A DNA stretch of 62,563 nucleotides from Clostridia bacterium (lineage in GTDB: Bacteria > Bacillota > Clostridia > Christensenellales > Borkfalkiaceae): contig JAFQEM010000010.1 of NCBI GenBank assembly GCA_017399035.1, positions 1 to 62,563 of the forward strand, written 5' to 3'. Each line of letters starts with the position of its first letter. The first letter of the stretch is position 1. The notes under the pieces were generated by a model. That model saw only the letters and a list, made by a program, of their open reading frames with translations. It made no database searches and was not told where the DNA came from. A program made the position numbers and the translations under genes. Positions 9,703-19,031 of the stretch are shown in pieces.

Positions 9703-10158
9703 ATGTATTGTGAAAATTGCGGTTCTTTCGTTCCCAACGGTGCAGACCATTGTTCTTGTTGCGGGCGCAAAATAGAAACCGAAGATAAATCAAACCCCGC
9801 TTATGGTGGAAAAAAAGAAGGCGCAAGCAAAAGTGAACCTATAAACCAAACTTCGCCCGAAACACAACAAACACCAACTGCTGAAGAATTTGTACAAGAT
9901 TACGAGAGTGTTTTTCATTATGACAGCAGAGAATCTGATGGCGAATCCCGTTCAACTTCAAAGTCAAATTCAAGTAAAGATGAAGAAGATATAAAACATA
10001 TTTCCATTGCAAGTATAATTTTAACTTTTATTTTCCCCTTGATAGGTCTTTGTTTGGGTATTGCAGGCTATAGAAAAGCAAAAGATATCGACAACGGATA
10101 TAAATGGTTATGCATTGCATCAATTATTCTTTCCGCCATTTTAATTTTTATCCCTTAA
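9703..10158 (+). CDS. Zinc-ribbon and DUF4190-like membrane protein
   Basis: 151 residues. The N-terminus is a short zinc ribbon (CENC at 3-6, then C17, C19, C20). A low-complexity Ser/Thr/Glu linker runs to about residue 100. Two hydrophobic helices follow (about 101-121 and 134-150), separated by GYRKAKDIDNGYK, the pattern of DUF4190-type small membrane proteins. It is probably an inner-membrane protein with a cytoplasmic zinc ribbon. No specific role is known. It has its own promoter and terminator, and the neighbouring XRE regulator may control it. Confidence 0.8.
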   Translation: MYCENCGSFVPNGADHCSCCGRKIETEDKSNPAYGGKKEGASKSEPINQTSPETQQTPTAEEFVQDYESVFHYDSRESDGESRSTSKSNSSKDEEDIKHISIASIILTFIFPLIGLCLGIAGYRKAKDIDNGYKWLCIASIILSAILIFIP

Positions 10159-10186
10159 AAAATTATTAGGTTTTACCTTTTAAAAT

Positions 10187-10225
10187 GCACCTCAAAAGTT
10201 ACATACTTTTAGGAGGTGCTTTTTT
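10187..10225 (+). terminator. Terminator after the zinc-ribbon gene
   Basis: Stem GCACCTC/GAGGTGC with inner AAAAGT/ACTTTT pairing, followed by TTTTTT. Confidence 0.8.
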
Positions 10226-10310
10226 ATAGCAAATAAAAACAAGCATCGCAAAATATTCGCCAAAGTTTAAATTAACTGCCTTAAAAATATTTAACTTTCT
10301 TTCATAATGC

Positions 10311-10343
10311 AACCTATAGTTTACATATTGTAAACTATAGGTT
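10311..10343. promoter_or_regulatory. Perfect 15-bp inverted repeat, probable regulator operator
   Basis: AACCTATAGTTTACA (10311-10325), TAT, then its exact reverse complement (10329-10343). It ends 2 nt before the -35 box of the XRE gene, where an autoregulator or activator would bind. It is not followed by a T-run, so it is not a terminator. Confidence 0.7.
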
Positions 10344-10345
10344 GG

Positions 10346-10374
10346 TTGATTTATTTATAATATAGTGATATAAT
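10346..10374 (+). promoter_or_regulatory. Promoter of the XRE regulator gene
   Basis: TTGATT (10346-10351), 17-bp spacer, TATAAT (10369-10374). Confidence 0.65.
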
Positions 10375-10396
10375 AAAACAAAAAAGGAGTTTACAA

Positions 10397-11497
10397 ATGA
10401 AACTTAGTGAAAAAATATTAAATCTTAGGAAAAAGTTTGGGCTTTCTCAAGAAGAACTAGCGAACGAACTAGACATTTCTAGACAAGCTGTTTATAAATG
10501 GGAAGCCGATATTTCATCTCCTGATTTAGATAAACTTAAACAACTTGCAAAACTATTCAATATTTCTTTTGATTACCTTATGAATGACGACATTGAAAAT
10601 ACTGCAGTGCCCGTAGAACCATATAAGTATACACCTAGAAGTGTTTTCAATACAGAATTAAATGTGGATTTCCATCATGCCGATATAGATAATGGTTTTT
10701 CCAAAACGAGAAAAGCATCAAACAAAAAAGTTTTGGAAACTCTTCAACTTAGAAAATCTAAAGCCGTTGCCCATTTAAAATCAGTCGGAGCAACGGAAAT
10801 TGTTTTTATTCAGCCTAATGCCACCATTGCCTTTTTCTACGATGAGAATAAAAAAGTTTGTGGTTTTTATCATACTGGAGAAATTCAATTCGTTTGCCCT
10901 ATTGAAAATGTTTTAGACTTTTCTTTTGGTGGTGGAAATAGTTCTGTAGTTAATACTACTGCTAAAACTCTAGTATCAGGATTTGGCTCGTTTAATACAT
11001 TGGGAGTCGGCACTATTCCCGTCGCGACAGCAATCCGTGGCACATCTGCTCACGCGGTTTTATATTATACAGATGACGGCACGAACGTTAAAAACTTCAA
11101 ATTGAATTTCAATATTAAAAATATATGTAACTTAAGTTATCTAGAAGTGCTGAAACATCCTATGAACAGTGGTAGTTTAGAGGCATATGAAGCCAACCTT
11201 ATGCAACAATTAACCAAAACACTTGTTGAATTAAAAGGTAAAATAGACGCATTTAAGCAAATAAGCGCTCGTATTACAACTGGAGAACTATCTATTGATT
11301 CTATAGATGTTTTCACTTATCAAAACAGCAATATAAAAGCAAAAAAGGAATATGAAGAATATTTGCTTTCTATTACTGAAGAAGCCAAAAAGGCGAATAC
11401 CATTGACAGCATTAAATCAGTTTTTATAGTTGGAGGATATATTCTTTTTATAGCATTAATTATAGGAATTTTTGTCTATTACTATTTTTTTAGTTAA
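10397..11497 (+). CDS. XRE-family transcriptional regulator with C-terminal membrane anchor
   Basis: 366 residues. Residues 1-65 form a classical Cro/CI helix-turn-helix (LSQEELANELDISRQAVYKWE). The middle (about 90-260) is beta-rich with no family I recognise; it contains glycine-rich FSFGGGNSSV and GFGSFNTLGVG segments. The last 25 residues are one hydrophobic helix, so it may be tethered to the membrane. It has an AAAGGAG ribosome site. The perfect palindrome just upstream is its likely operator. Ligand and targets are unknown. Confidence 0.85.
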   Translation: MKLSEKILNLRKKFGLSQEELANELDISRQAVYKWEADISSPDLDKLKQLAKLFNISFDYLMNDDIENTAVPVEPYKYTPRSVFNTELNVDFHHADIDNGFSKTRKASNKKVLETLQLRKSKAVAHLKSVGATEIVFIQPNATIAFFYDENKKVCGFYHTGEIQFVCPIENVLDFSFGGGNSSVVNTTAKTLVSGFGSFNTLGVGTIPVATAIRGTSAHAVLYYTDDGTNVKNFKLNFNIKNICNLSYLEVLKHPMNSGSLEAYEANLMQQLTKTLVELKGKIDAFKQISARITTGELSIDSIDVFTYQNSNIKAKKEYEEYLLSITEEAKKANTIDSIKSVFIVGGYILFIALIIGIFVYYYFFS

Positions 11498-11607
11498 CAT
11501 TATTGTTTTTTTAGATGCCAACTAAAATTGTCACTTAAACAAGTTGCAATGATTCATGGTTAACAAAACACTTTTATGAAAACTAACTCATATTTTTTTA
11601 TTATACG

Positions 11608-11636
11608 ATAAAAGAGCGCCAAAGGTGCTCTTTTAT
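11608..11636. terminator. Bidirectional terminator between XRE gene and tex
   Basis: AAAAGAGCGCC / GGTGCTCTTTT stem (one mismatch-type wobble) with AAA loop, T-run on the plus side and A-run on the other. Confidence 0.75.
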
Positions 11637-11663
11637 TTTCTTGCTAGGTGTATTATACCTTAT

Positions 11664-11719
11664 AATTCCCCTTAAAGAGTAAGGGGTAAGGCATTTTGAG
11701 AAGTTTATAAAACGTTTTA
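11664..11719. repeat. Intergenic repeat fragment next to tex stop
   Basis: CCCCTTAAAGAGTAAGGGG hairpin motif, then AGAAGTTTATAAAACGTTTTA. The AAACGTTTTA end overlaps the tex stop codon. The hairpin motif recurs at 23932, 43833, 43895 and 50173. Confidence 0.55.
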
Positions 11720-14002
11720 TCTACCGAATTTTTTCATCAGTAACGCCACCATATCTTCATTAGACATCTCTTTCTTTTCAGCACGTTTCTTTTCAGCGTC
11801 ACGACGACCTTGTTTTCTTTCTTTATCGGTTTTTTGGTTTTGAACGGCTATACCGTGCGGTAAGTCGGCAGTTTTCATTGTGAGCGATATTTTTTTCTTA
11901 ACGGTGTCAACGCCCAAAACTTTAACCTTTACTAAATCGCCAACCTTTAAAACGTCTGACGGGTGCTTGATATAGTTGTCAGATATTTGAGATATATGCA
12001 CCAAACCGTCTTGGTGAACGCCGATATCTACAAACACGCCAAAGTCGATAACGTTTCTTACCGTGCCGTTAATTTCCATACCCTCTTTTAAGTCTGCAAG
12101 GTCCATAAGGTCGCTTCTTAAAATAGGCTTTGGTAAACTGTCACGAATATCTCTACCTGGTTTTAAAAGTTCGGTTACGATATCTTGAACGGTGGGAACG
12201 CCCACGCCACACTCTTTTGCTGCGTTATCCCAACCTTTTTGTTCTATTTTCGCTCTAATGTCGCCTATTTTACCGTTTGCAACGTCTTCAAGCGTATAAC
12301 CAGTAAAAGCAAGAAGTTTTTCAACAGCGGGGTACGATTCAGGGTGAACGCCCGTGTTATCCAAAACGTTTCCACCAACGATTCTCAAGAACCCTGCGCA
12401 TTGCTCAAATGCTTTTGCCCCAAGTTTTTTAACGTTCAAAAGGTCTTCTCTTTTCTTAAACGGTTGTTTTGCTCTATAAGCAAGAATTTCTTTAGCAATG
12501 CCTTTATTTAGTCCCGCAACGTAAGAAAGCAAACTTGCAGATGCGGTGTTTAAGTCTACGCCAACGCTATTAACGCAGTCTTCAACGACGCCACCTAAAA
12601 CTTCTTCTAAACGTTTTTCGGGCATATCGTGTTGATATTGACCAACGCCGATAGACTTAACGTCTATTTTTATAAGTTCTGCAAGCGGGTCTTGCAATCT
12701 TCTTGCAATAGAAACTGCAGACCTTTGAGCAGGTTCGTAATCGGGAAATTCTTCCGCACCGAGTTTGCTTGCGCTATAAACTGACGCACCTGCCTCGTTT
12801 ACAACTGCGTAAGAGAGTTCTTTTTCACACTCTTTAATCATATTTGCAACAAAAATTTCCGATTCTTTACTAGCCGTTCCGTTACCGATTGATATAACAG
12901 AAACGTTGTGTTTTTCTATAAGTTTAAGTAGCGTTGCTTTTGCCTCTTCTATTCTATTTTGAGGGGGTGTTGGGAACACTACTGCAGTATCTAAAACATT
13001 GCCCTCGCTGTCAACAACGGCAATTTTACAACCCGTGCGGTAAGCAGGGTCTAAACCTAAAATAATTTTACCTTTTAGTGGTGGTTGTAAAAGTAACGGA
13101 CGAAGGTTTACTTCAAACATCTTTATTGCTTGTTCGCTTGCCATTTCGGTTAAATCACTTCTAATTTCCCTTTCGATTGAGGGGAATATTAAGCGAGAAT
13201 AAGCATCCGCCGCCGCGCTCTTAACAATTTCACCACTTTCCGTTTGGTTTTTAACGTAAACGTTGCAAATAGCATCAATAAACGCATCCGTTTCAACGAC
13301 AACCGAAACTTTCAAGCACTCTTCTTTTTCGCCACGGTTTACAGCAAGAATTCTGTGTGAGGGAATTTTGCTGATTTTTTCGCTATATTCAGCATACATA
13401 TCGTAAGTTTTTGCATTTTCATTTTCTAAAAGTTTGCAAGAAAGTTCGCCAACTTCGGCAACTTTTTTACGCAACGTTTTACGAAGTTCAGCGTCGTCTG
13501 AAATCTTTTCAGCAATGATATCCGACGCACCGGCTATTGCTTGTTCTACCGTTTCAACGCCTTTTTCAGCATCAATAAATTCTTGAGCCTTTGCTTTTAC
13601 GTCTGCATCAGTTTGTTCTAGAATAAAATCAGCAAGCGGAGAAAGACCCTTTTCAACAGCAACGCTTGCACGCGTTTTTCTCTTTTGTTTATACGGTCTA
13701 TAAATATCTTCTGCCTCTGTGAGCGTTTCCGCACCTGCAAGAGCGATAGTAATTTCATCAGTCATCTTGCCTTGCTCTGTGATAGCGTCTGCAATTTCTT
13801 GCTTTCTTTTATCAAGGTTGCGTAGATATTTAAGCCTATCTGCAAACTCTCTTAAAACTTGGTCATCACAAGAACCCGTCATCTCTTTACGGTATCTTGC
13901 AATAAAAGGTATAGTATTACCCTCGTCGATAAGATTGATAATGTTTGCCGAATGGTCGGCGCGGATAGTAAATTCTTTAGATAATTTTGTAGCGTAATCC
14001 AT
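11717..14002 (-). CDS. tex: Tex-like RNA-binding protein (S1 domain)
   Basis: 761 residues, normal for Tex/YhgF. It has the N-terminal HTH-like region with IPFIARYRKE, the YqgF/RuvC-like nuclease fold (GLDPAYRTGCKIAVVD, about 320-335), helix-hairpin-helix repeats (LLSYVAGLNKGIAKEI) and a C-terminal S1 domain (about 645-715, NGTVRNVIDFGVFVDIG). Tex binds nucleic acid and affects transcription and RNA turnover. It ends in a Lys/Glu-rich tail. Its stop codon lies inside the end of an intergenic repeat. Likely monocistronic or co-transcribed from rarA upstream. Confidence 0.96.
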   Translation of the reverse strand: MDYATKLSKEFTIRADHSANIINLIDEGNTIPFIARYRKEMTGSCDDQVLREFADRLKYLRNLDKRKQEIADAITEQGKMTDEITIALAGAETLTEAEDIYRPYKQKRKTRASVAVEKGLSPLADFILEQTDADVKAKAQEFIDAEKGVETVEQAIAGASDIIAEKISDDAELRKTLRKKVAEVGELSCKLLENENAKTYDMYAEYSEKISKIPSHRILAVNRGEKEECLKVSVVVETDAFIDAICNVYVKNQTESGEIVKSAAADAYSRLIFPSIEREIRSDLTEMASEQAIKMFEVNLRPLLLQPPLKGKIILGLDPAYRTGCKIAVVDSEGNVLDTAVVFPTPPQNRIEEAKATLLKLIEKHNVSVISIGNGTASKESEIFVANMIKECEKELSYAVVNEAGASVYSASKLGAEEFPDYEPAQRSAVSIARRLQDPLAELIKIDVKSIGVGQYQHDMPEKRLEEVLGGVVEDCVNSVGVDLNTASASLLSYVAGLNKGIAKEILAYRAKQPFKKREDLLNVKKLGAKAFEQCAGFLRIVGGNVLDNTGVHPESYPAVEKLLAFTGYTLEDVANGKIGDIRAKIEQKGWDNAAKECGVGVPTVQDIVTELLKPGRDIRDSLPKPILRSDLMDLADLKEGMEINGTVRNVIDFGVFVDIGVHQDGLVHISQISDNYIKHPSDVLKVGDLVKVKVLGVDTVKKKISLTMKTADLPHGIAVQNQKTDKERKQGRRDAEKKRAEKKEMSNEDMVALLMKKFGR

Positions 14003-14044
14003 AAGTGTTTCCTTTTATTTTTTTATAACGTTTAATAACCTTTA

Positions 14045-15352
14045 TTAAACGATTTTTCCTTTTCTTTTTCTAATTTCTTTAACGACTTTTTCATAGCCGT
14101 TATCTTTTGGTTTATAATAAACCTTGCCTTTTAACCCGTCTGGCAAATATTGTTGTTCAACAAAGCCACCATAGTCGTGAGGATATTTATAGTTTGCTTT
14201 ATTTAGTTTATCTTCTTTTGACGCAAACTCATAATTTTTTAGATGCGCAGGTATAACGTCGTCTTTAACGTTCACGGCATCTTCTTCAGCCGAATACATT
14301 GCAGTAACCACGCTGTTAGATTTTTCCGCCTCACAAACGTAAATGACCGCCTCGGATAACGGTATTAGCCCTTCGGGTAGCCCCAACCTTTCGTAAGCGA
14401 GCAAAGCGTTTGTTGCAACCACCAACGCGTTAGGGTCTGCCATACCCACGTCTTCCGCAGAATGAACAACCACTCGCCTAGCAAGAAGTAGTGGGTCACA
14501 ACCGCCTTTTATTAACCGTTGCATATAATATAGCGCGGCGTTTGCATCACTGCCACGCAAACTTTTACAAAATGCAGACAGAATATCGTAATAAAGATTT
14601 TCATCAAAAGAAAGTGCTTTTTGTTGTATACTTTCTTCCGCATCTTTAAGTGTAACCTTAATTTTACCGTTACCGTCAGGGGTGGTGGTCATTGCAGCAA
14701 GTTCTAAAGCGTTATAAGCCACCCTCAAATCGCCCGCCGCCGCGTTTGCTATATGTTTAATAGCCTCGTCGGTTACGGTTAAATCGTAATTACCAAGCCC
14801 CTTTTCTTTATCGACCACAGCCTTTCTTAAAGCCTTTTCAATATTTTCTTGCGAAAGTTTTTTAAGTTCAAAAACTCTACATCTAGAAACTATTGCAGGC
14901 GTCATTGACGCAAAAGGATTTTCGGTTGTAGAACCTATAAATATAATATCGCCACTTTCTATTGCGGGCAACAAACTGTCGCTTTGAGTTTTGTTAAAAC
15001 GGTGGCACTCGTCAAGAAGAAGGTATGTCTTTTTTCCGTAGAGTTTGGCAGAAGTTTGCGCCTCTTCAACAACTCTTTTTACGTCGGCAACGCCACTGTT
15101 TACTGCGTTTAGTTTTACAAAATTGCCGTCAGTACCCTTTGCGATAACGTTTGCAAGAGTGGTCTTTCCGCAACCTGGGGGACCCCAAAAAATGCAACTG
15201 CCAAGTTTGTCCGTTTTAATTGCGCGACGAAGTAACCCCGTTTCAGAAACTATATGGTCTTGACCCAAAAATTCCGAAAGAGTGTTTGCGCGCATACGCT
15301 CGGCAAGCGGAGCAGTTACGTTTTTCTTTTGTGCTAAATCAAATAAATCCAT
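14045..15352 (-). CDS. rarA: Replication-associated recombination ATPase RarA (MgsA)
   Basis: 435 residues. Walker A GPPGCGKTT is at about 58-66, Walker B LLLDECHRF at about 110, sensor-1 STTENP, followed by the helical tetramerisation domain and the C-terminal signature PHDYGGFVEQQYLPD. It acts at stalled replication forks and is related to clamp-loader ATPases. It lies 42 nt upstream of tex on the same strand and is divergent from the ylbJ-like gene. Confidence 0.96.
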   Translation of the reverse strand: MDLFDLAQKKNVTAPLAERMRANTLSEFLGQDHIVSETGLLRRAIKTDKLGSCIFWGPPGCGKTTLANVIAKGTDGNFVKLNAVNSGVADVKRVVEEAQTSAKLYGKKTYLLLDECHRFNKTQSDSLLPAIESGDIIFIGSTTENPFASMTPAIVSRCRVFELKKLSQENIEKALRKAVVDKEKGLGNYDLTVTDEAIKHIANAAAGDLRVAYNALELAAMTTTPDGNGKIKVTLKDAEESIQQKALSFDENLYYDILSAFCKSLRGSDANAALYYMQRLIKGGCDPLLLARRVVVHSAEDVGMADPNALVVATNALLAYERLGLPEGLIPLSEAVIYVCEAEKSNSVVTAMYSAEEDAVNVKDDVIPAHLKNYEFASKEDKLNKANYKYPHDYGGFVEQQYLPDGLKGKVYYKPKDNGYEKVVKEIRKRKGKIV

Positions 15353-15405
15353 ACAATTATTTTAACATATTCAATATTTTTTTTCAAGTCATAATACAAT
15401 ATATT

Positions 15406-16386
15406 ATGACGAAAAAAATAAACCTTTTTTACGAATTTGTTATTTTTGCTTTTTTAACGGTTTTTGCAGGAATAATTGCCCTTGGCGGTAACTTTACTTG
15501 CGCCACTCTAGACGGAATAAAATTGTGGGTAGCGTGCGTGTTGCCTGCGCTGTTTCCATACCTGTTTATCACAACTATTTTGTCTTCTCTATCAATCACA
15601 GCAAAGTTTGCAAAAAAACTTTCACCCCTAACTATTTTTCTTTTTCGAACGGGTGGGTTCACGGGCTATGCATTTTTTATAAGCCTAATTTCAGGTTATC
15701 CTTTGGGGGCGAAAACTGTTTCAGACCTAAAAAAACAAAACTTATTGACTGACGTTGAGGCGGTTAGAGCCAGTGCGTTTTGCTCTACATCTTCACCTAT
15801 GTTTTTAATAGGTAGCGTTGGAAACGTTATGTTCCGTTCTAACCTGTTTGGAATTTGCCTATTTTTAACCCACGTGTTGAGTGCGTTTGGCGTAGGTTTA
15901 ATTTTTTCTTTTTACAAGAAGAATTTAGCGCCAGAAAAAATAATCTATACTTCTAATCAAAATAACCGCACCGACAACCTTTTATACGAAAGCGTTTATT
16001 CCGCCGTTATATCCGTTTTAGTGGTTGGCGGTATTATAACTATTTTTTACCTTTTAACAGAAGTTTTAATTCAACTTAAAATTTTAAGTTTGCCTATAGA
16101 TATTTTAGGTAAAATTATAGGGGATAAATCGGTTGCGGAGTGTATAGTTTTGGGATTATTTGAATGTACTAGAGCATTAAAGTCTCTAGCGATAAGCAAA
16201 TTTAACGCCTTTACGTTGCCTATTGCGTCAGCAGTTTGTGGCTTTGGCGGGCTTTCGGTAATTATTCAGTCTATCGCTTATCTAAAAAATGCAAAAATAA
16301 AAACCGCTCCGTTTATCTTGGCAAAGATAATCTCGGCGGTGTTAAATTTTATTTTTGGTATTATAATTTCACTTATTATCTTTTAA
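15406..16386 (+). CDS. ylbJ: YlbJ-like sporulation integral membrane protein
   Basis: About 326 residues from ATG 15406. The longer open frame from 15220 would overlap the divergent rarA start and is rejected. There are eight or so hydrophobic helices with the family motif ISGYPLGAKTVSDL and FLIGSVG, typical of nucleoside-recognition/Gate-domain proteins such as YlbJ. In Bacillus subtilis YlbJ is sigma-E controlled and needed for heat-resistant spores. It is shorter than the ~400-residue B. subtilis protein. No strong Shine-Dalgarno precedes the start. It converges on coaD with an 18-nt overlap of coding ends. Confidence 0.8.
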   Translation: MTKKINLFYEFVIFAFLTVFAGIIALGGNFTCATLDGIKLWVACVLPALFPYLFITTILSSLSITAKFAKKLSPLTIFLFRTGGFTGYAFFISLISGYPLGAKTVSDLKKQNLLTDVEAVRASAFCSTSSPMFLIGSVGNVMFRSNLFGICLFLTHVLSAFGVGLIFSFYKKNLAPEKIIYTSNQNNRTDNLLYESVYSAVISVLVVGGIITIFYLLTEVLIQLKILSLPIDILGKIIGDKSVAECIVLGLFECTRALKSLAISKFNAFTLPIASAVCGFGGLSVIIQSIAYLKNAKIKTAPFILAKIISAVLNFIFGIIISLIIF

Positions 16387-16854
16387 TAAGTCTTTAACGT
16401 AACTTACAGCCTTTTGGGGAAGGTAAGCAGAAAAATCCCCGTGGTTTTCAATAATATTTCTTATTGCAGAAGAACTGACGTGTGTGAGCGTTGCCGGCGT
16501 TGGAATATATACGGTTATTATTTGTGGAAACATATCTTGGTTATATCTTGCCATAACGTTTTCATACTTAAAATCGTCTTGGTCGCGAAGTCCACGCACG
16601 GTAATTTTTATATCGTTTTCTTTCATAAAGTCGGTTAGCATACCGCTAAATGAAACCACACAAACCCTTTCATTATCCGCATAAACTTTATTTATAATTT
16701 CAAGGCGTTCACTATCTGTAAACATAGGCTTTTTGTCTACGTTTACGCCCACGGCTATAACTACCCTATCAAACATCTCTAAACATTTTTGAACAACGTA
16801 TTCGTGCCCGCTAGTAAACGGGTCAAACGAACCTGCAAAAACACAAGTTTTCAT
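16369..16854 (-). CDS. coaD: Phosphopantetheine adenylyltransferase
   Basis: 161 residues from ATG 16854. A longer frame to 16908 lies inside rsmD and lacks family similarity. It has the nucleotidyltransferase motif AGSFDPFTSGHEY, the RGLRDQDDFKYE segment and the HVSSSAIRN motif. It transfers AMP from ATP to 4'-phosphopantetheine in coenzyme A synthesis. It overlaps rsmD by 1 nt (TAATG), the standard rsmD-coaD pairing. A GGAGAACG ribosome site lies within rsmD. Confidence 0.97.
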   Translation of the reverse strand: MKTCVFAGSFDPFTSGHEYVVQKCLEMFDRVVIAVGVNVDKKPMFTDSERLEIINKVYADNERVCVVSFSGMLTDFMKENDIKITVRGLRDQDDFKYENVMARYNQDMFPQIITVYIPTPATLTHVSSSAIRNIIENHGDFSAYLPQKAVSYVKDLLKDNK

Positions 16855-17390
16855 TATCGTTCTCCTTTTTGAAAAAACGTGAGGTGAATTCTGCCGTATT
16901 TTCTGCAATCGGTTTTAATTAGCCCTTTAATCTCACCGTCAAACGCCTTTTCGTCTTCAAGTATAATAAGTCCGTGGGGTGCTAATGCGTTTATAGAATG
17001 TTCAACCACGCTCGCACCTAAATTCAACGCATATGGTGGGTCAATGTAAATAATATCGAATTTTTCACACGTAGTTTTAAGCAACCTAAAAGCGTCGTAA
17101 TTGAATACGGAATACTGCTCGTCTACTTTTAATTTTTGCAAATTAGATTTTAGCAACGCAATACTTTTTCTGTCAATATCGTTAAAAGTTACCTTGCTTG
17201 CCCCACGAGAAAGAGCCTCAATACCCATAGCGCCCGTTCCACAAAACAAGTCTAAAAAACTTGCGCCCGCAATTCTAAACTGCAAAATATTATATAGGCT
17301 TTCACGCGCTTTATCAGAAGTGGGGCGAATATCACTGCCCTTAAACTCTTCAAGCACTCTGCCTTTGTATTTTCCACCAACAATTCTCAT
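16854..17390 (-). CDS. rsmD: 16S rRNA (guanine-966-N2)-methyltransferase RsmD
   Basis: 178 residues. The start MRIVGGKYKGR, SAM-binding DLFCGTGAMGIEALSRGA and catalytic DIIYIDPPYA motif are those of RsmD. It modifies G966 of 16S rRNA during 30S assembly. It is coupled to the upstream membrane-protein gene by a 4-nt ATGA overlap and to coaD by a 1-nt overlap. Confidence 0.96.
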   Translation of the reverse strand: MRIVGGKYKGRVLEEFKGSDIRPTSDKARESLYNILQFRIAGASFLDLFCGTGAMGIEALSRGASKVTFNDIDRKSIALLKSNLQKLKVDEQYSVFNYDAFRLLKTTCEKFDIIYIDPPYALNLGASVVEHSINALAPHGLIILEDEKAFDGEIKGLIKTDCRKYGRIHLTFFQKGER

Positions 17391-17989
17391 CCCTTATAAT
17401 CGTCGCCGTAAATTTGGCGTTGCCTTGCCATAATTCTATCTTGTTGAAGTTGAATTTTTCTAGCGCCTAAAATATAAGGTATGCCCGTCATTAAGGTTAA
17501 GAAAGGTATTGCTATAAGATTAAAATAGTAATGCCATTGTTGAAGTTCAAAAGATATTTTAATAAACCCAGAAAACATCATATATATAAACGACGCTATT
17601 GCGCCTGCGCCGTTATATTGCGGACCAGCAGCATAGTAAAGTATAACGTGAATAATCATTAAAACAACTAGAGGTACGCAAGCAATTGCGCCAGACATAA
17701 AGCCTTTCCAAACCTTATATTCTTGTTTAAGTTTGAGCGGTCTATCTTCACCCGTTCTAATAATTTCTCTGCGTTCTATATCGTTTGCTATTCTAACTTT
17801 AAGCGCCTGTTGACCGTCTTTATACGCAAGCGCGCAAATAATTACAGCGTAAAGCCCAAGATTGAGCGTCAATAAAATATATTTTAGCCAGTCCACGTCC
17901 GTGTCAATACAAAGCACACCGAACGCCGTCATTGCCATAAAAATCAAATACACAAACGGCAAAAACGCTTGTTTAATGTAGTACCACAT
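17387..17989 (-). CDS. Unknown membrane protein upstream of rsmD
   Basis: 200 residues with about four or five hydrophobic helices (roughly 10-30, 38-56, 88-115, 122-150, 158-172). The charged loop between helices 2 and 3 has KVRIANDIERREIIRTGED. No known domain is recognised. It has a GGGAG ribosome site, starts 10 nt after alr ends, and overlaps rsmD by 4 nt. It therefore probably belongs to an alr-membrane protein-rsmD-coaD unit. Function unknown. Confidence 0.75.
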   Translation of the reverse strand: MWYYIKQAFLPFVYLIFMAMTAFGVLCIDTDVDWLKYILLTLNLGLYAVIICALAYKDGQQALKVRIANDIERREIIRTGEDRPLKLKQEYKVWKGFMSGAIACVPLVVLMIIHVILYYAAGPQYNGAGAIASFIYMMFSGFIKISFELQQWHYYFNLIAIPFLTLMTGIPYILGARKIQLQQDRIMARQRQIYGDDYKG

Positions 17990-17999
17990 ATAAATCTCC

Positions 18000-19019
18000 C
18001 TATCTTAAGTATATTTTTTGAGCGCGAAAAGCGCATTTAGTCAAAATTTCGTAACTTATTGTACCGTATTGTTTTGCAAGTTTATCAGCGTTTGTCATAA
18101 CTGGATAACCCCATTTTGTGTTATTTTTACCCAACACTGCGGTTATATCCATACAACGATTGTTAAATTGCCTTGTAACGGCTTTTCTAAAAAGACCGTC
18201 TGCATAACCATATCTAATAAGGTTAAACGTTAAATCTTCTTTAGCGGTTAAATTGCCGTAAAGCGCGCCTTCGCCCCTTTTTATTAGACGTTGTTTTAAC
18301 ACTGGCGCATAAACTTTCATCACTGGTTTTACGTCAACTAAATCACTTTTAAAAGGTTTATAACCATATAGCAAAATCCCAAATCTTACCATATCAGCCT
18401 GAACGCCTTTTAGAAAGCCACCACTTGCAGAAACGTGACAAGTTACTTTATTATTATATCCTTTAATTAAATTATTTGCAAGTAAAAAGGCGTTTACTTG
18501 TGAGTTTAAAACGTTTTTATTTTCGGGAGCAGACAAATGAGAATATAAACCGTTTACATTGACGTTTTTGCATTTAAGTGATAAATCTAAAATTTCTTTC
18601 AAAGTTTTTAAATCGTCTATGCCTTGACGGTTCATACCACAATTAAATTTCAAATGCGCGTTTGCTACCGTTTTTTGAATTTTTGCGCGCGTTTGCAAAA
18701 TCTTTAACTGTTTTATATCACTTACGGTTGCCGTAATTCTAAAACCTATTGCCCTGTCAATTTCTTTTTGAAAAAAGGGGGTTAAGCATAAAATTTCTTT
18801 ATCTATTCCCCCGTAACGCAGTTCAACCGCCTCTTCTAAAGTTGCAACTGCAAAACAATCTGCAACGTTATAAATGGCGTTTGCTACTTCAACAGCCCCG
18901 TGCCCGTAAGCATTTGCCTTAACAACGGCGCAAAATTTTACACCCGTATTCAATTTTTGCTTAACTTTTAGCGCATTTTCTTTCAATATACTTAAATCTA
19001 TAACTGCATTATTTAACAT
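18000..19019 (-). CDS. alr: Alanine racemase
   Basis: 339 residues, shorter than the usual ~370. The PLP-binding lysine lies in AVVKANAYGHG (Lys34). GYADGLFRK and CMDITAVLG near the C-terminus match the second-domain active-site loops. It interconverts L- and D-alanine for peptidoglycan and partners logically with ddl and murF further along this window. Loops in the C-terminal domain appear shortened, but the core motifs are present. The upstream region is the tandem repeat array. Confidence 0.93.
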   Translation of the reverse strand: MLNNAVIDLSILKENALKVKQKLNTGVKFCAVVKANAYGHGAVEVANAIYNVADCFAVATLEEAVELRYGGIDKEILCLTPFFQKEIDRAIGFRITATVSDIKQLKILQTRAKIQKTVANAHLKFNCGMNRQGIDDLKTLKEILDLSLKCKNVNVNGLYSHLSAPENKNVLNSQVNAFLLANNLIKGYNNKVTCHVSASGGFLKGVQADMVRFGILLYGYKPFKSDLVDVKPVMKVYAPVLKQRLIKRGEGALYGNLTAKEDLTFNLIRYGYADGLFRKAVTRQFNNRCMDITAVLGKNNTKWGYPVMTNADKLAKQYGTISYEILTKCAFRAQKIYLR

Positions 19020-19031
19020 ATTTTCTACTAC

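Noticed and set aside
15220-15405. Extended N-terminus of the YlbJ-like protein
   Set aside because: It would overlap the start of the divergent rarA gene, and the added residues lack a membrane or family pattern.
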